Below, one piece after another: positions 37,328 through 47,143 of a DNA stretch of 64,000 nucleotides; the first letter of the stretch is position 1, and each line of letters begins with the position of its first letter. The stretch covers positions 128,678 to 192,677 of the forward strand of contig JALGVJ010000003.1 in the NCBI GenBank assembly GCA_029838195.1, in the 5' to 3' direction. The notes beneath the pieces were generated by a model. It worked only from the letters and a program-made list of their open reading frames with translations, was not told the origin of the DNA and searched no databases. Source of the stretch: Promethearchaeota archaeon. GTDB taxonomy: Archaea > Asgardarchaeota > Lokiarchaeia > Sigyniarchaeales > SOKP01. Position numbers and translations under genes: made by a program.

Positions 37328-37345
37328 ATGGGAAACCTTTCCCAT
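37328..37345. promoter_or_regulatory. 18-bp palindrome ATGGGAAA-CC-TTTCCCAT
   Basis: Perfect inverted repeat of eight pairs with a two-base centre, typical in size for a dimeric DNA-binding regulator. It lies about 55 bases upstream of the 33-residue symporter partner gene. Could also be a chance palindrome. Confidence 0.4.
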
Positions 37346-37361
37346 CTTCAAAGTTAGTAGG

Positions 37362-37384
37362 TTAAAGCATATTGAATGCTTTAA
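37362..37384. promoter_or_regulatory. Hairpin TTAAAGCAT / ATGCTTTAA
   Basis: Perfect nine-pair inverted repeat with five-base loop ATTGA, 16 bases beyond the palindrome at 37328-37345. Followed on the plus strand by AAACCTTTTTATT. Either an operator or an RNA hairpin. Confidence 0.4.
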
Positions 37385-37667
37385 AAACCTTTTTATTCTC
37401 AGACGGGATCTTGGCATGTACACCCCTTGAAAAGATGAAATGATGATACCTACAGGTTTAGTTATTTAAAACCAATGATGTGAAGGATCCCCAAATAAAG
37501 CGATAATCTTTTCCAAATGGCGGGAGATCGCAATTTACCATTCTCATCTCTCCAAAAAGAGTGGAAATAAAAAGATTTTTAAAGTTTTTAATATGAAAAA
37601 GGATAAAGCTCATGGGAAATAATTCCCACTAAAACAAATTATTATTCACTAGTGGAGTTGATAACAA

Positions 37668-38972
37668 GTGCCCTATTGGAATGAAAAAGCAGAAACCATG
37701 CCCCGAGAAGAATTAGAGAAGCTTCAAGGGCAAAAACTAAGAAAATTATGTAAATATGTATATGATAGAGTTGAATTTTATAAAAAAAAATTTGACGAGC
37801 TTGGAATAAAACCGGATGATATTAAGTCCGCAGAAGACATTACAAAATTACCCCTTACATTTAAGACAGATTTGAGAGATCATTACCCTTTTGGAATGAA
37901 TGCCGTTCCACTTGAAGAAATCGTGCGGATTCATGCATCCAGCGGAACGACCGGAAAGCCTACCGTCGTCTCTTACACCCGGAAGGACATAGAGGATTGG
38001 ACGGAGCTCATGGCACGCACGGTGTCTGCTCCCGGCATAACTCGTAAGGACATCATTCAAAATGCTTATGGATACGGATTGTTTACAGGAGGATTGGGAT
38101 TTCATTATGGAGCTGAGCGCGTGGGAGCTACCGTCATTCCCATTTCGGGGGGTAATACGGAACGACAATTGATGATCATGCAAGACTTTGGTTCTACAGT
38201 ACTCACGTGCACGCCTTCTTATGCTCTCTATATAGCTGAATATGCTAAGAAAAAAGGGATTGACGTTAGTAGCTTGTCACTAAAGAAAGCCATTTGCGGA
38301 GCAGAACCATGGTCGGATAATCTTAGAAAAACCATCGAAGAATCGTTAAATATTGATGCGTATGATATCTATGGGTTGAGTGAAATCTATGGCCCTGGTG
38401 TCTCCGTAGAATGTGAAGAGAAAAACGGCATGCATATTTGGGAAGATTTTTTCATTGTAGAAACCTTGGATAAAGAGACTTATGAACCCGTAGGAGAGGG
38501 AGAAGAGGGGGTTTTAGCATTTACCACATTAGAGAAAACGGGGATTCCCTTAATTCGGTACATTACCTACGATATATCTAAGATAACTAAAGAGAAATGT
38601 GCTTGTGGGAGGACTTGTTGCCGAATGGCAAAAGTTTCCGGAAGAGCAGATGACATGTTAATTGTACGGGGCATAAACGTGTTTCCTTCTCAAATAGAAT
38701 CCGCCTTAATGGAAATACCGGGTATGGCGGGCTATTATCAAATCATAATCGATCGTGATATCATTGATTCTCTTCTGGTTCAGGTGGAGTTAACGGAAAA
38801 GACATTTTCAGATAAAATGAGTGTTTTGGAAAAGTTTCAGAAGGAAATTGAGACGAAATTATATAATGTTTTACAAGTTAAAGCCAATGTGGAATTAGTG
38901 GGCCCTGGAACATTACCGCGTACCGAAGGAAAAGCAAAGCACGTCATTGACAAAAGAACTAAAAATATTTAA
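37668..38972 (+). CDS. Phenylacetate-CoA ligase family (copy 2)
   Basis: A 434-residue AMP-forming ligase of the PaaK family. GTG start at 37668 with a GGAG 12 bases upstream; MPYWNEKAE is the usual family start. Motifs: [16 protein letters not shown] at about 86-101, [17 protein letters not shown] at about 239-255, [19 protein letters not shown] near 316-334 and a C-terminal PRTEGKAKH. Expected to make aryl-CoA with ATP. First gene of a co-directional cluster with ACT proteins and IorBA, so aryl acids from aromatic amino acids are the likely substrates. Confidence 0.9.
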   Translation: MPYWNEKAETMPREELEKLQGQKLRKLCKYVYDRVEFYKKKFDELGIKPDDIKSAEDITKLPLTFKTDLRDHYPFGMNAVPLEEIVRIHASSGTTGKPTVVSYTRKDIEDWTELMARTVSAPGITRKDIIQNAYGYGLFTGGLGFHYGAERVGATVIPISGGNTERQLMIMQDFGSTVLTCTPSYALYIAEYAKKKGIDVSSLSLKKAICGAEPWSDNLRKTIEESLNIDAYDIYGLSEIYGPGVSVECEEKNGMHIWEDFFIVETLDKETYEPVGEGEEGVLAFTTLEKTGIPLIRYITYDISKITKEKCACGRTCCRMAKVSGRADDMLIVRGINVFPSQIESALMEIPGMAGYYQIIIDRDIIDSLLVQVELTEKTFSDKMSVLEKFQKEIETKLYNVLQVKANVELVGPGTLPRTEGKAKHVIDKRTKNI

Positions 38973-39021
38973 TTGATCTTAAATTTATAAGGGAGAATAA
39001 CATCTAAAGTGGTGGAAAATA

Positions 39022-39435
39022 ATGTTAAAACAAATTAGCGTCTTTCTAGATAATGCCCCAGGTGAATTAGCTAAATTTACCAAGATATTAATGGAGGAGG
39101 GAATAAATCTTCGCGCTATTACGGTAGCTGAAACAGCTGATTTTGGAATTCTTAGGATTTTAGTGGATAATGTAGAAGAGTGTATGAAGATCCTTAAAGA
39201 TGCGAACTACTTGGTTTCTTTGACGGATGTTATAGCTGTTGAAGTTCCTGATAGACCCGGAGGATTACATGAAATAACTAAGATTTTAGGAGATGCGCAT
39301 ATCAACATTGAATACGTCTACAGTACGCTCCTTAAAGAAGAAGCAATGATTATTTTAAGAGTGGATGATGTGGAAAAAGCCATGCGTATTTTAAAAGATG
39401 AAGGGGTCAAGTTAGTAGAAAAACAAGAGTTTTAA
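39022..39435 (+). CDS. Tandem ACT-domain protein 1
   Basis: A 137-residue protein made of two ACT domains in a row: QISVFLDNAPGELAKFTKIL at the start and EVPDRPGGLHEITKILGDA at about 73-91. ACT domains bind amino acids and control enzymes allosterically. It sits 49 bases after the ligase gene. The set of ligase, ACT protein and IOR is known from methanogens. Likely sensor for an aromatic amino acid, by inference. Confidence 0.88.
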   Translation: MLKQISVFLDNAPGELAKFTKILMEEGINLRAITVAETADFGILRILVDNVEECMKILKDANYLVSLTDVIAVEVPDRPGGLHEITKILGDAHINIEYVYSTLLKEEAMIILRVDDVEKAMRILKDEGVKLVEKQEF

Positions 39436-39575
39436 TAAAATCTCTCTTTTTTTTATTTGTTTATTATCATGGAGGATTTATGGTACATATTGAGTTCGAA
39501 TAATAGTTCTAATAAAAATTATCATTAAAAAAAAAAATTAATGTGAAGATTGTAAAAAAAAGGTGTTATAGAAGG

Positions 39576-39989
39576 ATGATACAACTTTCCGTGTTTTTAC
39601 CTAATCGACCAGGTGAGTTCTCGAAATTCCTTGATGTGTTCATTGAGAATGATATTGAGATTCTCGGAATAACGGTTGCTGAAAGTGATGAGTATGGATT
39701 ATTACTCTTATTGGTAGATAAACCTCAAGAGTGTATCAATGTTTTGGATGAAAGCGGGTATGGCGTTTCTGCCACGGAAGTAATTGCTGTTAAAATTGAT
39801 TCGGACAGTAATACTAAATCAATGAAGAAGATAGCGAAAGTCCTTGGTGATAATAACATCAACATTGAATATCTTTACTCGAGCTTGTACAAGGAGGTAT
39901 TATATTTAATTTTAAAAGTGAATGACATTGAAGGGGGCAAGAAGGTTTTGAAAGAAAGTGGTTTCGAGGTAGAAGAAGATAAAATTTAA
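39576..39989 (+). CDS. Tandem ACT-domain protein 2
   Basis: About 137 residues from the ATG at 39576; a GTG at 39543 would add 11 residues not shared by its paralogues, and AGGTG at 39561-39565 fits the later start. Two ACT domains, QLSVFLPNRPGEFSKFLDVF first and a second one that has lost the PGGL signature (EVIAVKIDSDSN). Diverged paralogue of the genes on either side. Confidence 0.86.
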   Translation: MIQLSVFLPNRPGEFSKFLDVFIENDIEILGITVAESDEYGLLLLLVDKPQECINVLDESGYGVSATEVIAVKIDSDSNTKSMKKIAKVLGDNNINIEYLYSSLYKEVLYLILKVNDIEGGKKVLKESGFEVEEDKI

Positions 39990-40180
39990 CTCTGAGAACG
40001 TTTCTGAATGACGCTTGTTATCAAGATAAAAAGGGCAAGGTGATAGCCAAGAATAAAATGAGGCGTAAGCGATATCTTTTAAGTGCACCTTTTAAATTAA
40101 AATCTAAGTTTAGCAGTATATTTTCTTGAATTTTAACATGAACATGAATGAATAAAAACTGGAAAGAGGTGACTCGTCCC

Positions 40181-40597
40181 ATGATAAAAGAAATTTCATT
40201 ATTTCTCCCGAATTATCCGGGCATGCTATCTCAATTAGTCAAGTTATTACGGGCTAATGATATTAATTTAATCGCGATTTCTGTTGCTCAAGCAAAAGAT
40301 TATGGATTAGTAATGATCATAGTAGATAAGCCATCGGAATGTATAGATCTTTTGGAGGAAAACAACTATGAACTCTCAGTTAAGGAGGTGATAGCCGTTA
40401 AAATGTCGGCGAGTGCAGAAATTATCAATGATATTGCGGAACTAATGGGCACAAATAACGTGAATATCGAATACATGTATTCTACCTTATTAAAAAGTCG
40501 AAAAAATGAGGCATTTATCATTCTTCACACGGATAATAACCAAAAAGCCTTCCTGCTTTTAAAAGAAAAAGGGCTTTTTCCCTTAGAGAGTATTTAA
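40181..40597 (+). CDS. Tandem ACT-domain protein 3
   Basis: About 138 residues from the ATG at 40181, chosen because GAGGTG at 40166-40171 lies nine bases upstream and MIKEISLFLPNYPGML aligns with the paralogues; an ATG at 40148 would add 11 residues. Two ACT domains, the second degenerate. Lies before iorB. Together with the two preceding genes it forms an array of three related regulators. Confidence 0.86.
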   Translation: MIKEISLFLPNYPGMLSQLVKLLRANDINLIAISVAQAKDYGLVMIIVDKPSECIDLLEENNYELSVKEVIAVKMSASAEIINDIAELMGTNNVNIEYMYSTLLKSRKNEAFIILHTDNNQKAFLLLKEKGLFPLESI

Positions 40598-40780
40598 GTA
40601 ATCTATATTTTTGCAAGGAGATCCAACAATCATTTATAATAATTATTTATTTAATTAAACAAGTAGAAATTTAAATTTTCCTTAATATATCAACTTAATA
40701 AGCGTTCAAGCATGAAGTAATAAGTACAAATAACTATACTATTTTATATTTGGTTTATTTATCAAAATATTGAAACGATT

Positions 40781-41683
40781 ATGGCAATAGACCTTCATGA
40801 TAAAGGAAATATTAGCTTGAAAGAAAAGCTTGCCCTTAAAGAGAACTTTAATGCTCTCTGCGTGGGTGTGGGGGGAACAGGAGTAATTCGAGCCTCCATT
40901 ATCCTGGGTTGGGCGGCAGTAAAGGAAGGGTATAAAGTAAGAACGGCAGAAACTCATGGAATGAGTCAGAGAGGCGGTTCTGTTTCTTCGTATTTACGTT
41001 TTGGGAGAACCTTGGAATCTCCCTTTATGATAGAGGGCGATTTAGATGTTTTACTAGCGTTTGAGATCTCTGAAGCTTTGAGGTACTTATATTTCGCCAA
41101 TAAAGACACTTACATTATCGTATCTACGAATAAAGTTATACCACCTTCTGTTTTAACCCATAAAACGTTAAAAATAGATGGTAATAAATGCGTGGGCTGT
41201 GGTAATTGTATTTCTCATTGTCTAATTGATTTTGTGTATAACACACCTTCCGATAATCATCCTTATACACTCATTAAGGGCCCCGCTCGCAAGGTTTTTA
41301 ATGGTTATTCTCGAGTTTTGGAGTCGTGTACGGGCTGTCTTCGTTGCATTATTGATAAAGTGTGTCCTTTTGGAGCAATCTCGGCGTTTAATGAATGGGA
41401 ATACGTGGACGTGGAATTAATAGAAAAAGATATTCATTCCGTTTCCAAAAATGCAATTATTGTAGATGCTAACGAAATAGCTTTAAAAGCAGGAAATATT
41501 TTAGCTGCCAACGTGGTATTATTGGGTATATTGGCGGGGATAAATGCTCTCCCAATTAAAAAAAGCACTTTAAAAGAAACAATATTAGAATTCATTCCAA
41601 AAAAAGCACTTTCTGTTAATGAAAAGGCTTTTAATTTGGGATTTGAAATAGGAAAGAAAAAAAGAAAAGAACTGAATAATTAA
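40781..41683 (+). CDS. iorB: Indolepyruvate:ferredoxin oxidoreductase beta subunit with inserted ferredoxin
   Basis: A 300-residue protein, about 100 longer than usual IorB. The gamma-type domain starts at about residue 24 (ALCVGVGGTGVIRAS) with AETHGMSQRGGSVSSYLRFG near 56-75, as in the family. It is interrupted at about 130-205 by two [4Fe-4S] motifs (C137/140/143/147 and C183/186/189/195), then resumes with the usual VDANEIALKAGNILAANVVLLG. It works with IorA to convert aryl-2-oxoacids, CoA and ferredoxin to aryl-acyl-CoA and CO2. The embedded ferredoxin could speed electron exit. Confidence 0.88.
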   Translation: MAIDLHDKGNISLKEKLALKENFNALCVGVGGTGVIRASIILGWAAVKEGYKVRTAETHGMSQRGGSVSSYLRFGRTLESPFMIEGDLDVLLAFEISEALRYLYFANKDTYIIVSTNKVIPPSVLTHKTLKIDGNKCVGCGNCISHCLIDFVYNTPSDNHPYTLIKGPARKVFNGYSRVLESCTGCLRCIIDKVCPFGAISAFNEWEYVDVELIEKDIHSVSKNAIIVDANEIALKAGNILAANVVLLGILAGINALPIKKSTLKETILEFIPKKALSVNEKAFNLGFEIGKKKRKELNN

Positions 41684-41747
41684 ATGATTGAATAAGTAAA
41701 TTGAATGCTTAATTATACAGTTAATTGTAAAAGAAGGAGATATATTA

Positions 41748-43625
41748 ATGAGTAAACCTTTTTACGCGCTAGATGATCCCAATGTACGGGGTGTCGTCCT
41801 TGGAAATGAAGCCATTGCCAGGGGAATCTTTGAGGCAGGAATTGCTGTTGCGGCGGGATATCCGGGAACCCCTTCTTCGGAGATCTTAGAAACATTAGCT
41901 GAAATTCATCACTATTATCCCACGTTTCAAATTGAATGGTCCACGAACGAAGCAGTAGGCTTTCAAGTAGCATTAGGAGCCTCCATGTGTAATGCTCGGG
42001 CTTTTGCTTGCATGAAACACGTGGGATTAAATGTGGCTGCGGATAGTTTCATGACCGCAACGTATGCGGGAGCTCATGGCGGTTTTGTTGTTTTATCTGC
42101 AGATGATCCTAACTGCTATTCCAGTCAAAATGAGCAAGATAATCGGCATTATGGACTCTTCTCATTATGCCCAGTGCTTGAAGCATCTAATTTGCAAGAA
42201 GCTAAAGATATTGTTAAATATGCTTTTGAATTTTCAGAAAACTTTCAAAGCTTAGTAATGATGAGAACAACCACGCGTTTAAATCATGCCAGGGGAGATA
42301 TCACGCTTGGAGAAATTCAATCATTTAAAAACCGTACATTTCAATTCGATAATGATAGAGCTCGTTGGACATTTTTGCCTTCCAATGCGAGAATCCAAAG
42401 GATAAAGCAATTGGAAAGATTTGAACTCCTCCGCCAGCATTCAAATCAATTTCCTTACACCAAATTGGAAATAAAAGACGGAGCTAAAATTGGTTTGATC
42501 TCATCGGGAATCCCCCATGCATATGCCATGGATGCGCTGAGAGCGCTTAATTACGAAAATAAAGTATCGATATTAAAATTGGGGATGGTATTTCCTCAAC
42601 CCGAAGAATTGATGCGAGAATTATTTGAAAATTCTGAAAAAATCATAATTGTGGAAGAATTAGAACCCTTTCAAGAAAATTTTGCCAAAAAATTAGCGTT
42701 TGAATTAGGAATCCCAATAGAAATCGAAGGAAAAAAGTATTTTCCACGCAATGGAGAACTTGATTTAAATAAAGTGGTAGAAGGGCTTTCAAAATTTTTA
42801 GACGTTCCTAACCCCTACGTTAATCTGCACGTGGATACTTCTAAACTAAATAAAGCATCACCTAGACCACCCGTGTTATGTGCTGGTTGCCCTCATCGCA
42901 GCATTTTTTATGCTCTTAAATTAATTGAACAAAAAATGGGTAAAAAATTTGTATATTCCAGCGACATCGGGTGCTATACCTTAGGATTTTACAAGCCCAT
43001 TGAAACCATTGATACTTGTATCTGTATGGGTGCTTCAATAGGAATGGCAAATGGAATTGCCAAACTCCATAATGGCCCCGTCCTTGCATTGATTGGAGAC
43101 TCGACATTTTTTCACACGGGCATTCCTGGCTTAATAAATGCGGTTTATAATCAAAATGATGTTTTTGTAATCATTTTAGATAACAGCATTACTGCTATGA
43201 CTGGTTTTCAGCCCCATCCAGGTACAGGAATAAAAATTACGGGAGAACCAGGAATTAAAATTCCGTTAGAGTCAATCGTACGAGGAGCTGGAATCGCAGA
43301 AGATCATCTATGGATCGTTGATTCTCATGATTTAGAACAAACAACCCGAGTCCTAGAAGAAGCAATTCCCTTAAAAGGGCCAAGAGTCATGATTGCACGT
43401 CATCCTTGCTCGTTATTTGAACGAAGAACCCAAAAGGATAAAAAAATTATTCCAGCAACGATTAATGAAGATAAATGTAATAATTGCCTCTTATGTATTA
43501 AAAATTTTGGATGCCCTGCCTTCACACTAATTAACGGAAAAGTCGCAATTGTAGAAAAAGATTGCACGGGATGCGGGGTGTGTCTCTCAATTTGTCCCTT
43601 TGGGGCCATCGAACAAAAATCATAG
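41748..43625 (+). CDS. iorA: Indolepyruvate:ferredoxin oxidoreductase alpha subunit
   Basis: A 625-residue thiamine-diphosphate enzyme. The pyrimidine-binding half begins GNEAIARGIFEAGIAVAAGYPGTPSSE at about 19-45, the diphosphate-binding motif is GDSTFFHTGIPGLINAVYNQND near 445-470, and the C-terminus has two ferredoxin motifs (CNNCLLCIKNFGCP and CTGCGVCLSICP). It oxidatively decarboxylates aryl-2-oxoacids from aromatic amino acids, cytoplasmic, with IorB. AAGGAGATATATTA just upstream of the ATG is a good ribosome-binding site. Last gene of the cluster. Confidence 0.93.
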   Translation: MSKPFYALDDPNVRGVVLGNEAIARGIFEAGIAVAAGYPGTPSSEILETLAEIHHYYPTFQIEWSTNEAVGFQVALGASMCNARAFACMKHVGLNVAADSFMTATYAGAHGGFVVLSADDPNCYSSQNEQDNRHYGLFSLCPVLEASNLQEAKDIVKYAFEFSENFQSLVMMRTTTRLNHARGDITLGEIQSFKNRTFQFDNDRARWTFLPSNARIQRIKQLERFELLRQHSNQFPYTKLEIKDGAKIGLISSGIPHAYAMDALRALNYENKVSILKLGMVFPQPEELMRELFENSEKIIIVEELEPFQENFAKKLAFELGIPIEIEGKKYFPRNGELDLNKVVEGLSKFLDVPNPYVNLHVDTSKLNKASPRPPVLCAGCPHRSIFYALKLIEQKMGKKFVYSSDIGCYTLGFYKPIETIDTCICMGASIGMANGIAKLHNGPVLALIGDSTFFHTGIPGLINAVYNQNDVFVIILDNSITAMTGFQPHPGTGIKITGEPGIKIPLESIVRGAGIAEDHLWIVDSHDLEQTTRVLEEAIPLKGPRVMIARHPCSLFERRTQKDKKIIPATINEDKCNNCLLCIKNFGCPAFTLINGKVAIVEKDCTGCGVCLSICPFGAIEQKS

Positions 43626-43683
43626 ACCTTTTTACTTCAACTTTTTAACCCTTTCTTTCTAAAATGAATTTTATTTGGTTTTT

Positions 43684-44418
43684 CTAATAAGATTTTTGAA
43701 AAAAATCTTTCAATTTTTTGGTTTCAATTTTTTGATTGATAAAAATCGTCGGAGCACGTTTTTGATATTCCTTATAGAACCCAATAAAATGTTGAATTAG
43801 CTCTTTTTCTTCAAGAAAATGAATATGAATATGGAAAAAAAATAATAAAAGAAGAACGTAATAATTGAATAAAGCGTCAATTGGAAGATAAATCCTCCTA
43901 AGCAAATCGATCCTAAAGCGGTGTAAATCGAATGTCGCAAGACAGATTATATCTCATAATCTTGAAGCGGGCTCTCTTCTGGAATATAAAAATACAATAC
44001 GGCAATGTAATCAATCCTGAAAGAAGTAATGGCTCTAAATATCATTATAATTCCACTGATGAGGAAAAAAGATTTTTAAAATAATTTGTACGCTTCTTAA
44101 AAAGGGACGCATTGTTAGAAAATAAAAAATTAGGGATGTACTAAAAAGTGAGAGAGAATATTGGAATAAGTATACAGGACTTAAACGATATATTGGAATC
44201 CAATTATAAATGGAAATGCTAATCATTATAATGATGCTAATTAGCCCTATTAAAATAATTTTTTAGTAAGCCAACTGGCCATGTTTCGCTTTTAATCGAT
44301 CTCTTTTAGACCTTACTTGATAAATTAAATATAATCCCAGAAAACCCACAGAAATAGTTTTCAAATTTGGAAACAAGAAAATGAACTCATTTTCAAGTCC
44401 TTGATAAAATAAGGGCAT
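43684..44418 (-). pseudogene. Isoprenylcysteine carboxyl methyltransferase-type pseudogene
   Basis: Reading down the minus strand from the ATG at 44418, pieces of one membrane protein appear in different frames: MPLFYQGLENEFIFLF, a stop, then LSPVYLFQYSLSLFS and LTMRPF, then RHSIYTALGSICLGG, and finally EEKELIQHFIGFYKEYQKRAP. These follow in order the segments of ICMT/PEMT-type methyltransferases, whose C-terminus has RHPxYTxL and EExxLxxxFGxxYxxYxxRVP. At least one stop and frame changes break it. Confident as a decayed gene; which substrate it had is unknown. Confidence 0.7.
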
Positions 44419-44816
44419 GTAAGTCAAAACATGGTTTTATTAAAATACTGATTATTAAAATACTAAGGAAATAGAAAGGAACGAAAATGCTTTTTGTGAT
44501 TTTAAGTTAGAATGAGGTAAAAGTTCTGCTATTCCTTGAAATTAAATACTTGATGCGAACATAAATTTTTCTTGAGGATCCTCACTTTCTCATGTAATTT
44601 CTGAGTTAACAAATATAGGGATAACGGAGCAAATTTGGGGGTCTTACCACGAAATTAAGGGGTTTAATGTAGAGCTCTTTTATTATCAAATGTTCTCAAT
44701 GTACCAAATTTTTTCCTAATTTGTTTTTCGATACATTCGAGATTTAATTTAGTTTTAGGCATATTATTGATGCTTTTCCATTTAGTCTTATCATACATTA
44801 ATATTTTGAAAATAAA
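44419..44816. other. Gene-free stretch
   Basis: About 400 bases with no convincing gene. TGAGGATCCTCA at 44573-44584 is a 12-base palindrome, the only notable item. Likely decayed DNA next to the pseudogene. Confidence 0.5.
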
Positions 44817-45101
44817 ATGAATATCATTTATCGAAAAAATAGATTGAAAAATATCGATAATTTAATAGATATAAAAATAATCCTGTTGAGCCAAGAATGG
44901 TTTATCATGCGCACTTGTGCTAATCTCATTAAAGTCTCATTGATAATTAATTCTTTCTTGAAGTCAAATTCACATTTTAACGCATTTGTTTATTCGAGAG
45001 AAAAAAAATTAATTGAAGCTTATCATGATCTTAATAAATTCCAAGATCATCTACCCAATGGGGTTGTTGAAAAATTTTATATCCCAAATTTGGTCAAATA
45101 A
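44817..45101 (+). CDS. Hypothetical protein, uncertain
   Basis: A 94-codon frame from an ATG at 44817 without recognisable homology. It lies isolated between decayed DNA and a long gene-free stretch. Mixed hydrophobic and charged residues, no clear fold. It may be a chance frame or a gene remnant. Confidence 0.25.
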   Translation: MNIIYRKNRLKNIDNLIDIKIILLSQEWFIMRTCANLIKVSLIINSFLKSNSHFNAFVYSREKKLIEAYHDLNKFQDHLPNGVVEKFYIPNLVK

Positions 45102-45805
45102 TTTTTTCATTATTCGAAAATATCCCATGAATTGAACGTAAAATTTTAATTTTATATTTAAATTCATGCGATAAAATGACTTTTTTTTCTATACCTAAGA
45201 TGTACTGATAAAATGTAAAAATTTTAATGGCAAAATCCTATGCTATCAAGCTATTTAATCGATTAAACGATTCCAGCTTAACGAAAACTTTATATTTAAC
45301 TTGATCTATATTTATACTATCAATAAATTTTTTAAAAAAGAAGTAATGGAATGAATTATATTAGCCCATAATTTTTATTCCTCCACTAATAAACGTACGT
45401 GTGCTATATATGTCTTCTTTCCTCATTCCATTACTTTCTTTTTTCTCCTCTTTTAATTTTTTTATATAAATTCACGTGTATCTTAAATTTAGGACCTAAA
45501 ATCCTTAATTAAATCATTGTTATTTCCAAATTTAGATTGTTCTTATCTTGATAACCCCTATTAGAGAAAATTTTGATTAAGCTTATCATTCAATCTTCTA
45601 TTATTTGTACTCTATTTATGAGTTCTTTTCTTTTTTCCATTTAAAAGTTAAAATAATTTCTTTTTGAAAACTTAAAACATTTATTATTTATCACGACTTT
45701 TTACTTATCAGTTTATTGCTTCAGTTCATTTCGAAAACCATTAATTTTAATTATCTTGAACAAAATTTTAAAATATTATAATAAAATAAAGAAGAGGAAA
45801 TAACA
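45102..45805. other. Long gene-free stretch
   Basis: About 700 A+T-rich bases. No gene seen on either strand. It holds the inverted repeat 45334-45444. It should also contain the promoter of the DUF362 gene. Confidence 0.55.
45334..45444. repeat. Inverted repeat with ~21-bp arms around a 68-base core
   Basis: The left arm 45334-45354 and right arm 45423-45444 are reverse complements: AAGTAATGGAATGA pairs perfectly with TCATTCCATTACTT, and the pairing continues through an A/T run with one extra T on the right. The 68-base centre has ACGTACGT. It could fold into a long hairpin RNA or be the remains of a small inverted-repeat element. Confidence 0.5.
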
Positions 45806-47107
45806 ATGGCAAAAGTAACAATCGTCCATCGTGATAATATACCGGGATACCCCAGTAAATATACTGAGGAAGAATTTCAGGTAGTTTTGGATATGGTGGA
45901 TGAGATGTTCCATAATCTCGGAGGAATCGATAAATATATAAAACCCGGAGAAACCGTTGTCCTAAAGCCAAACTCGTGTACCTATTTCGGCTCCGTCATG
46001 ATTGATAAAACCACCGGAGAAGAACGTGTTAATTTACAAGGAGCCGCCAATACGGATGCTAGAGTGCTCGCTGCAATTACAAAATTAGCCTTGGAAAAAG
46101 CAAATGCTAAAGAAGTATTGACAGCGGAGACGTGTGCTTTTGATTACCACGAACGATGGCAAGCATGTATCACGTTAGATGTATCGGGTATTAAAGCAGC
46201 GGTCGAAGCAGTCGGGGGAAAGGCCGTGGATTTTAATGACATGGAGCGGGTTGAAATTGAGATAAAAAAACCGGCAAATGCTATGGATAAAATCAAAGTA
46301 CCCGAAATTTTAACCAGAGATGACGTGGTATTCATTAATTGTCCTGCCATGAAAACTCATTCTTTTGAAACTGTAACTTTAGGCATGAAAAATTATCAAG
46401 GCATTTTTAAATGGGAAGATAAACTCATTGCCCATGATGGAAAATTAAGCTTGAAATTCGTAGACATGGTGCGCACGCTCCCCCCACGTCTCACGGTAAT
46501 AAGCGGTCTATGGGCCGTTCAGGGACAAGGCCCCATTCCCATGCGGGGCCATGATTACATGACCATAACCGACATGAATACGATTGTCGCTGGAGATAAC
46601 GTGATTGCCACGGATGCAGTATGTGCTCGTGTAATGGGATTCGATCCCATGGAAGTTAGAACAATTAGATTAGGTGCTCATCTTGGAGCAGGACCATTAG
46701 ATTTAGAACAAATTGAGTTGTCAGGAACTCCAATCGAGGCGGTAAAAAGAGATTTTATGAAACCCTCTGGTGAATGTAATGGTATTTATCCCACGGTGCG
46801 AGTTATTGAAGGTTCACCTTGTTATGTTTGTAAGGCATTAGTTCGCGCTATTTGTGATGGATTAAGTTTTACTTTTCCTTTATTACATGAAAAAGGAGAA
46901 GATCCCATTTTCATTCTTGGTTTAAATGCTTACATTCCCGAGGATATTCGGGGAAGTGATAAAGAAGTATGGGTAATCGGAGATTGCGCTGCTGAACACA
47001 AAAATGTAACTTCTAACACGCACTTTTATCCGGGCTGTTGCCCCATGCAAGCTAATATTGAGCTTCCCGGGACAATAATAAGTAAATGGAAAAAATTAAA
47101 AGGTTAA
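45806..47107 (+). CDS. DUF362 domain protein
   Basis: A 433-residue protein matching the DUF362 family: GETVVLKPNSC near 48-58, the middle FINCPAMKTHSFETVTLGMKNYQGIFKW region and VIATDAVCARVMGFDP near 269-284. The C-terminal part has cysteines in CYVCKALVRAICDG and FYPGCCPMQANI that may bind a metal or cluster. DUF362 proteins occur with anaerobic fermentation genes, but their activity is unknown. AAGAGGAAATAAC upstream of the ATG is a usable ribosome-binding site. Convergent with the Etf operon. Confidence 0.85.
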   Translation: MAKVTIVHRDNIPGYPSKYTEEEFQVVLDMVDEMFHNLGGIDKYIKPGETVVLKPNSCTYFGSVMIDKTTGEERVNLQGAANTDARVLAAITKLALEKANAKEVLTAETCAFDYHERWQACITLDVSGIKAAVEAVGGKAVDFNDMERVEIEIKKPANAMDKIKVPEILTRDDVVFINCPAMKTHSFETVTLGMKNYQGIFKWEDKLIAHDGKLSLKFVDMVRTLPPRLTVISGLWAVQGQGPIPMRGHDYMTITDMNTIVAGDNVIATDAVCARVMGFDPMEVRTIRLGAHLGAGPLDLEQIELSGTPIEAVKRDFMKPSGECNGIYPTVRVIEGSPCYVCKALVRAICDGLSFTFPLLHEKGEDPIFILGLNAYIPEDIRGSDKEVWVIGDCAAEHKNVTSNTHFYPGCCPMQANIELPGTIISKWKKLKG

Positions 47108-47143
47108 AAATTAAAAATTTATTTTTTTTAATTCATTTAATTA

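Larger units (their letters stand above)
37273..37667. other. Divergent control region between symporter and ligase operons
   Basis: About 395 bases separating the minus-strand symporter unit from the plus-strand ligase/ACT/IOR cluster. It holds two clean hairpins (37328-37345 and 37362-37384) and no further gene. It is the likely place for promoters of both transcripts. A GGAG at 37653-37656 precedes the GTG start of the ligase. Confidence 0.55.

Noticed and set aside
44035..44226. 63-codon minus-strand membrane frame as a separate gene
   Set aside because: It is one segment of the decayed ICMT-type gene, not an independent protein.
44573..44584. 12-base palindrome TGAGGATCCTCA as an operator
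   Set aside because: It lies in gene-free, decayed DNA with no nearby start codon to control.
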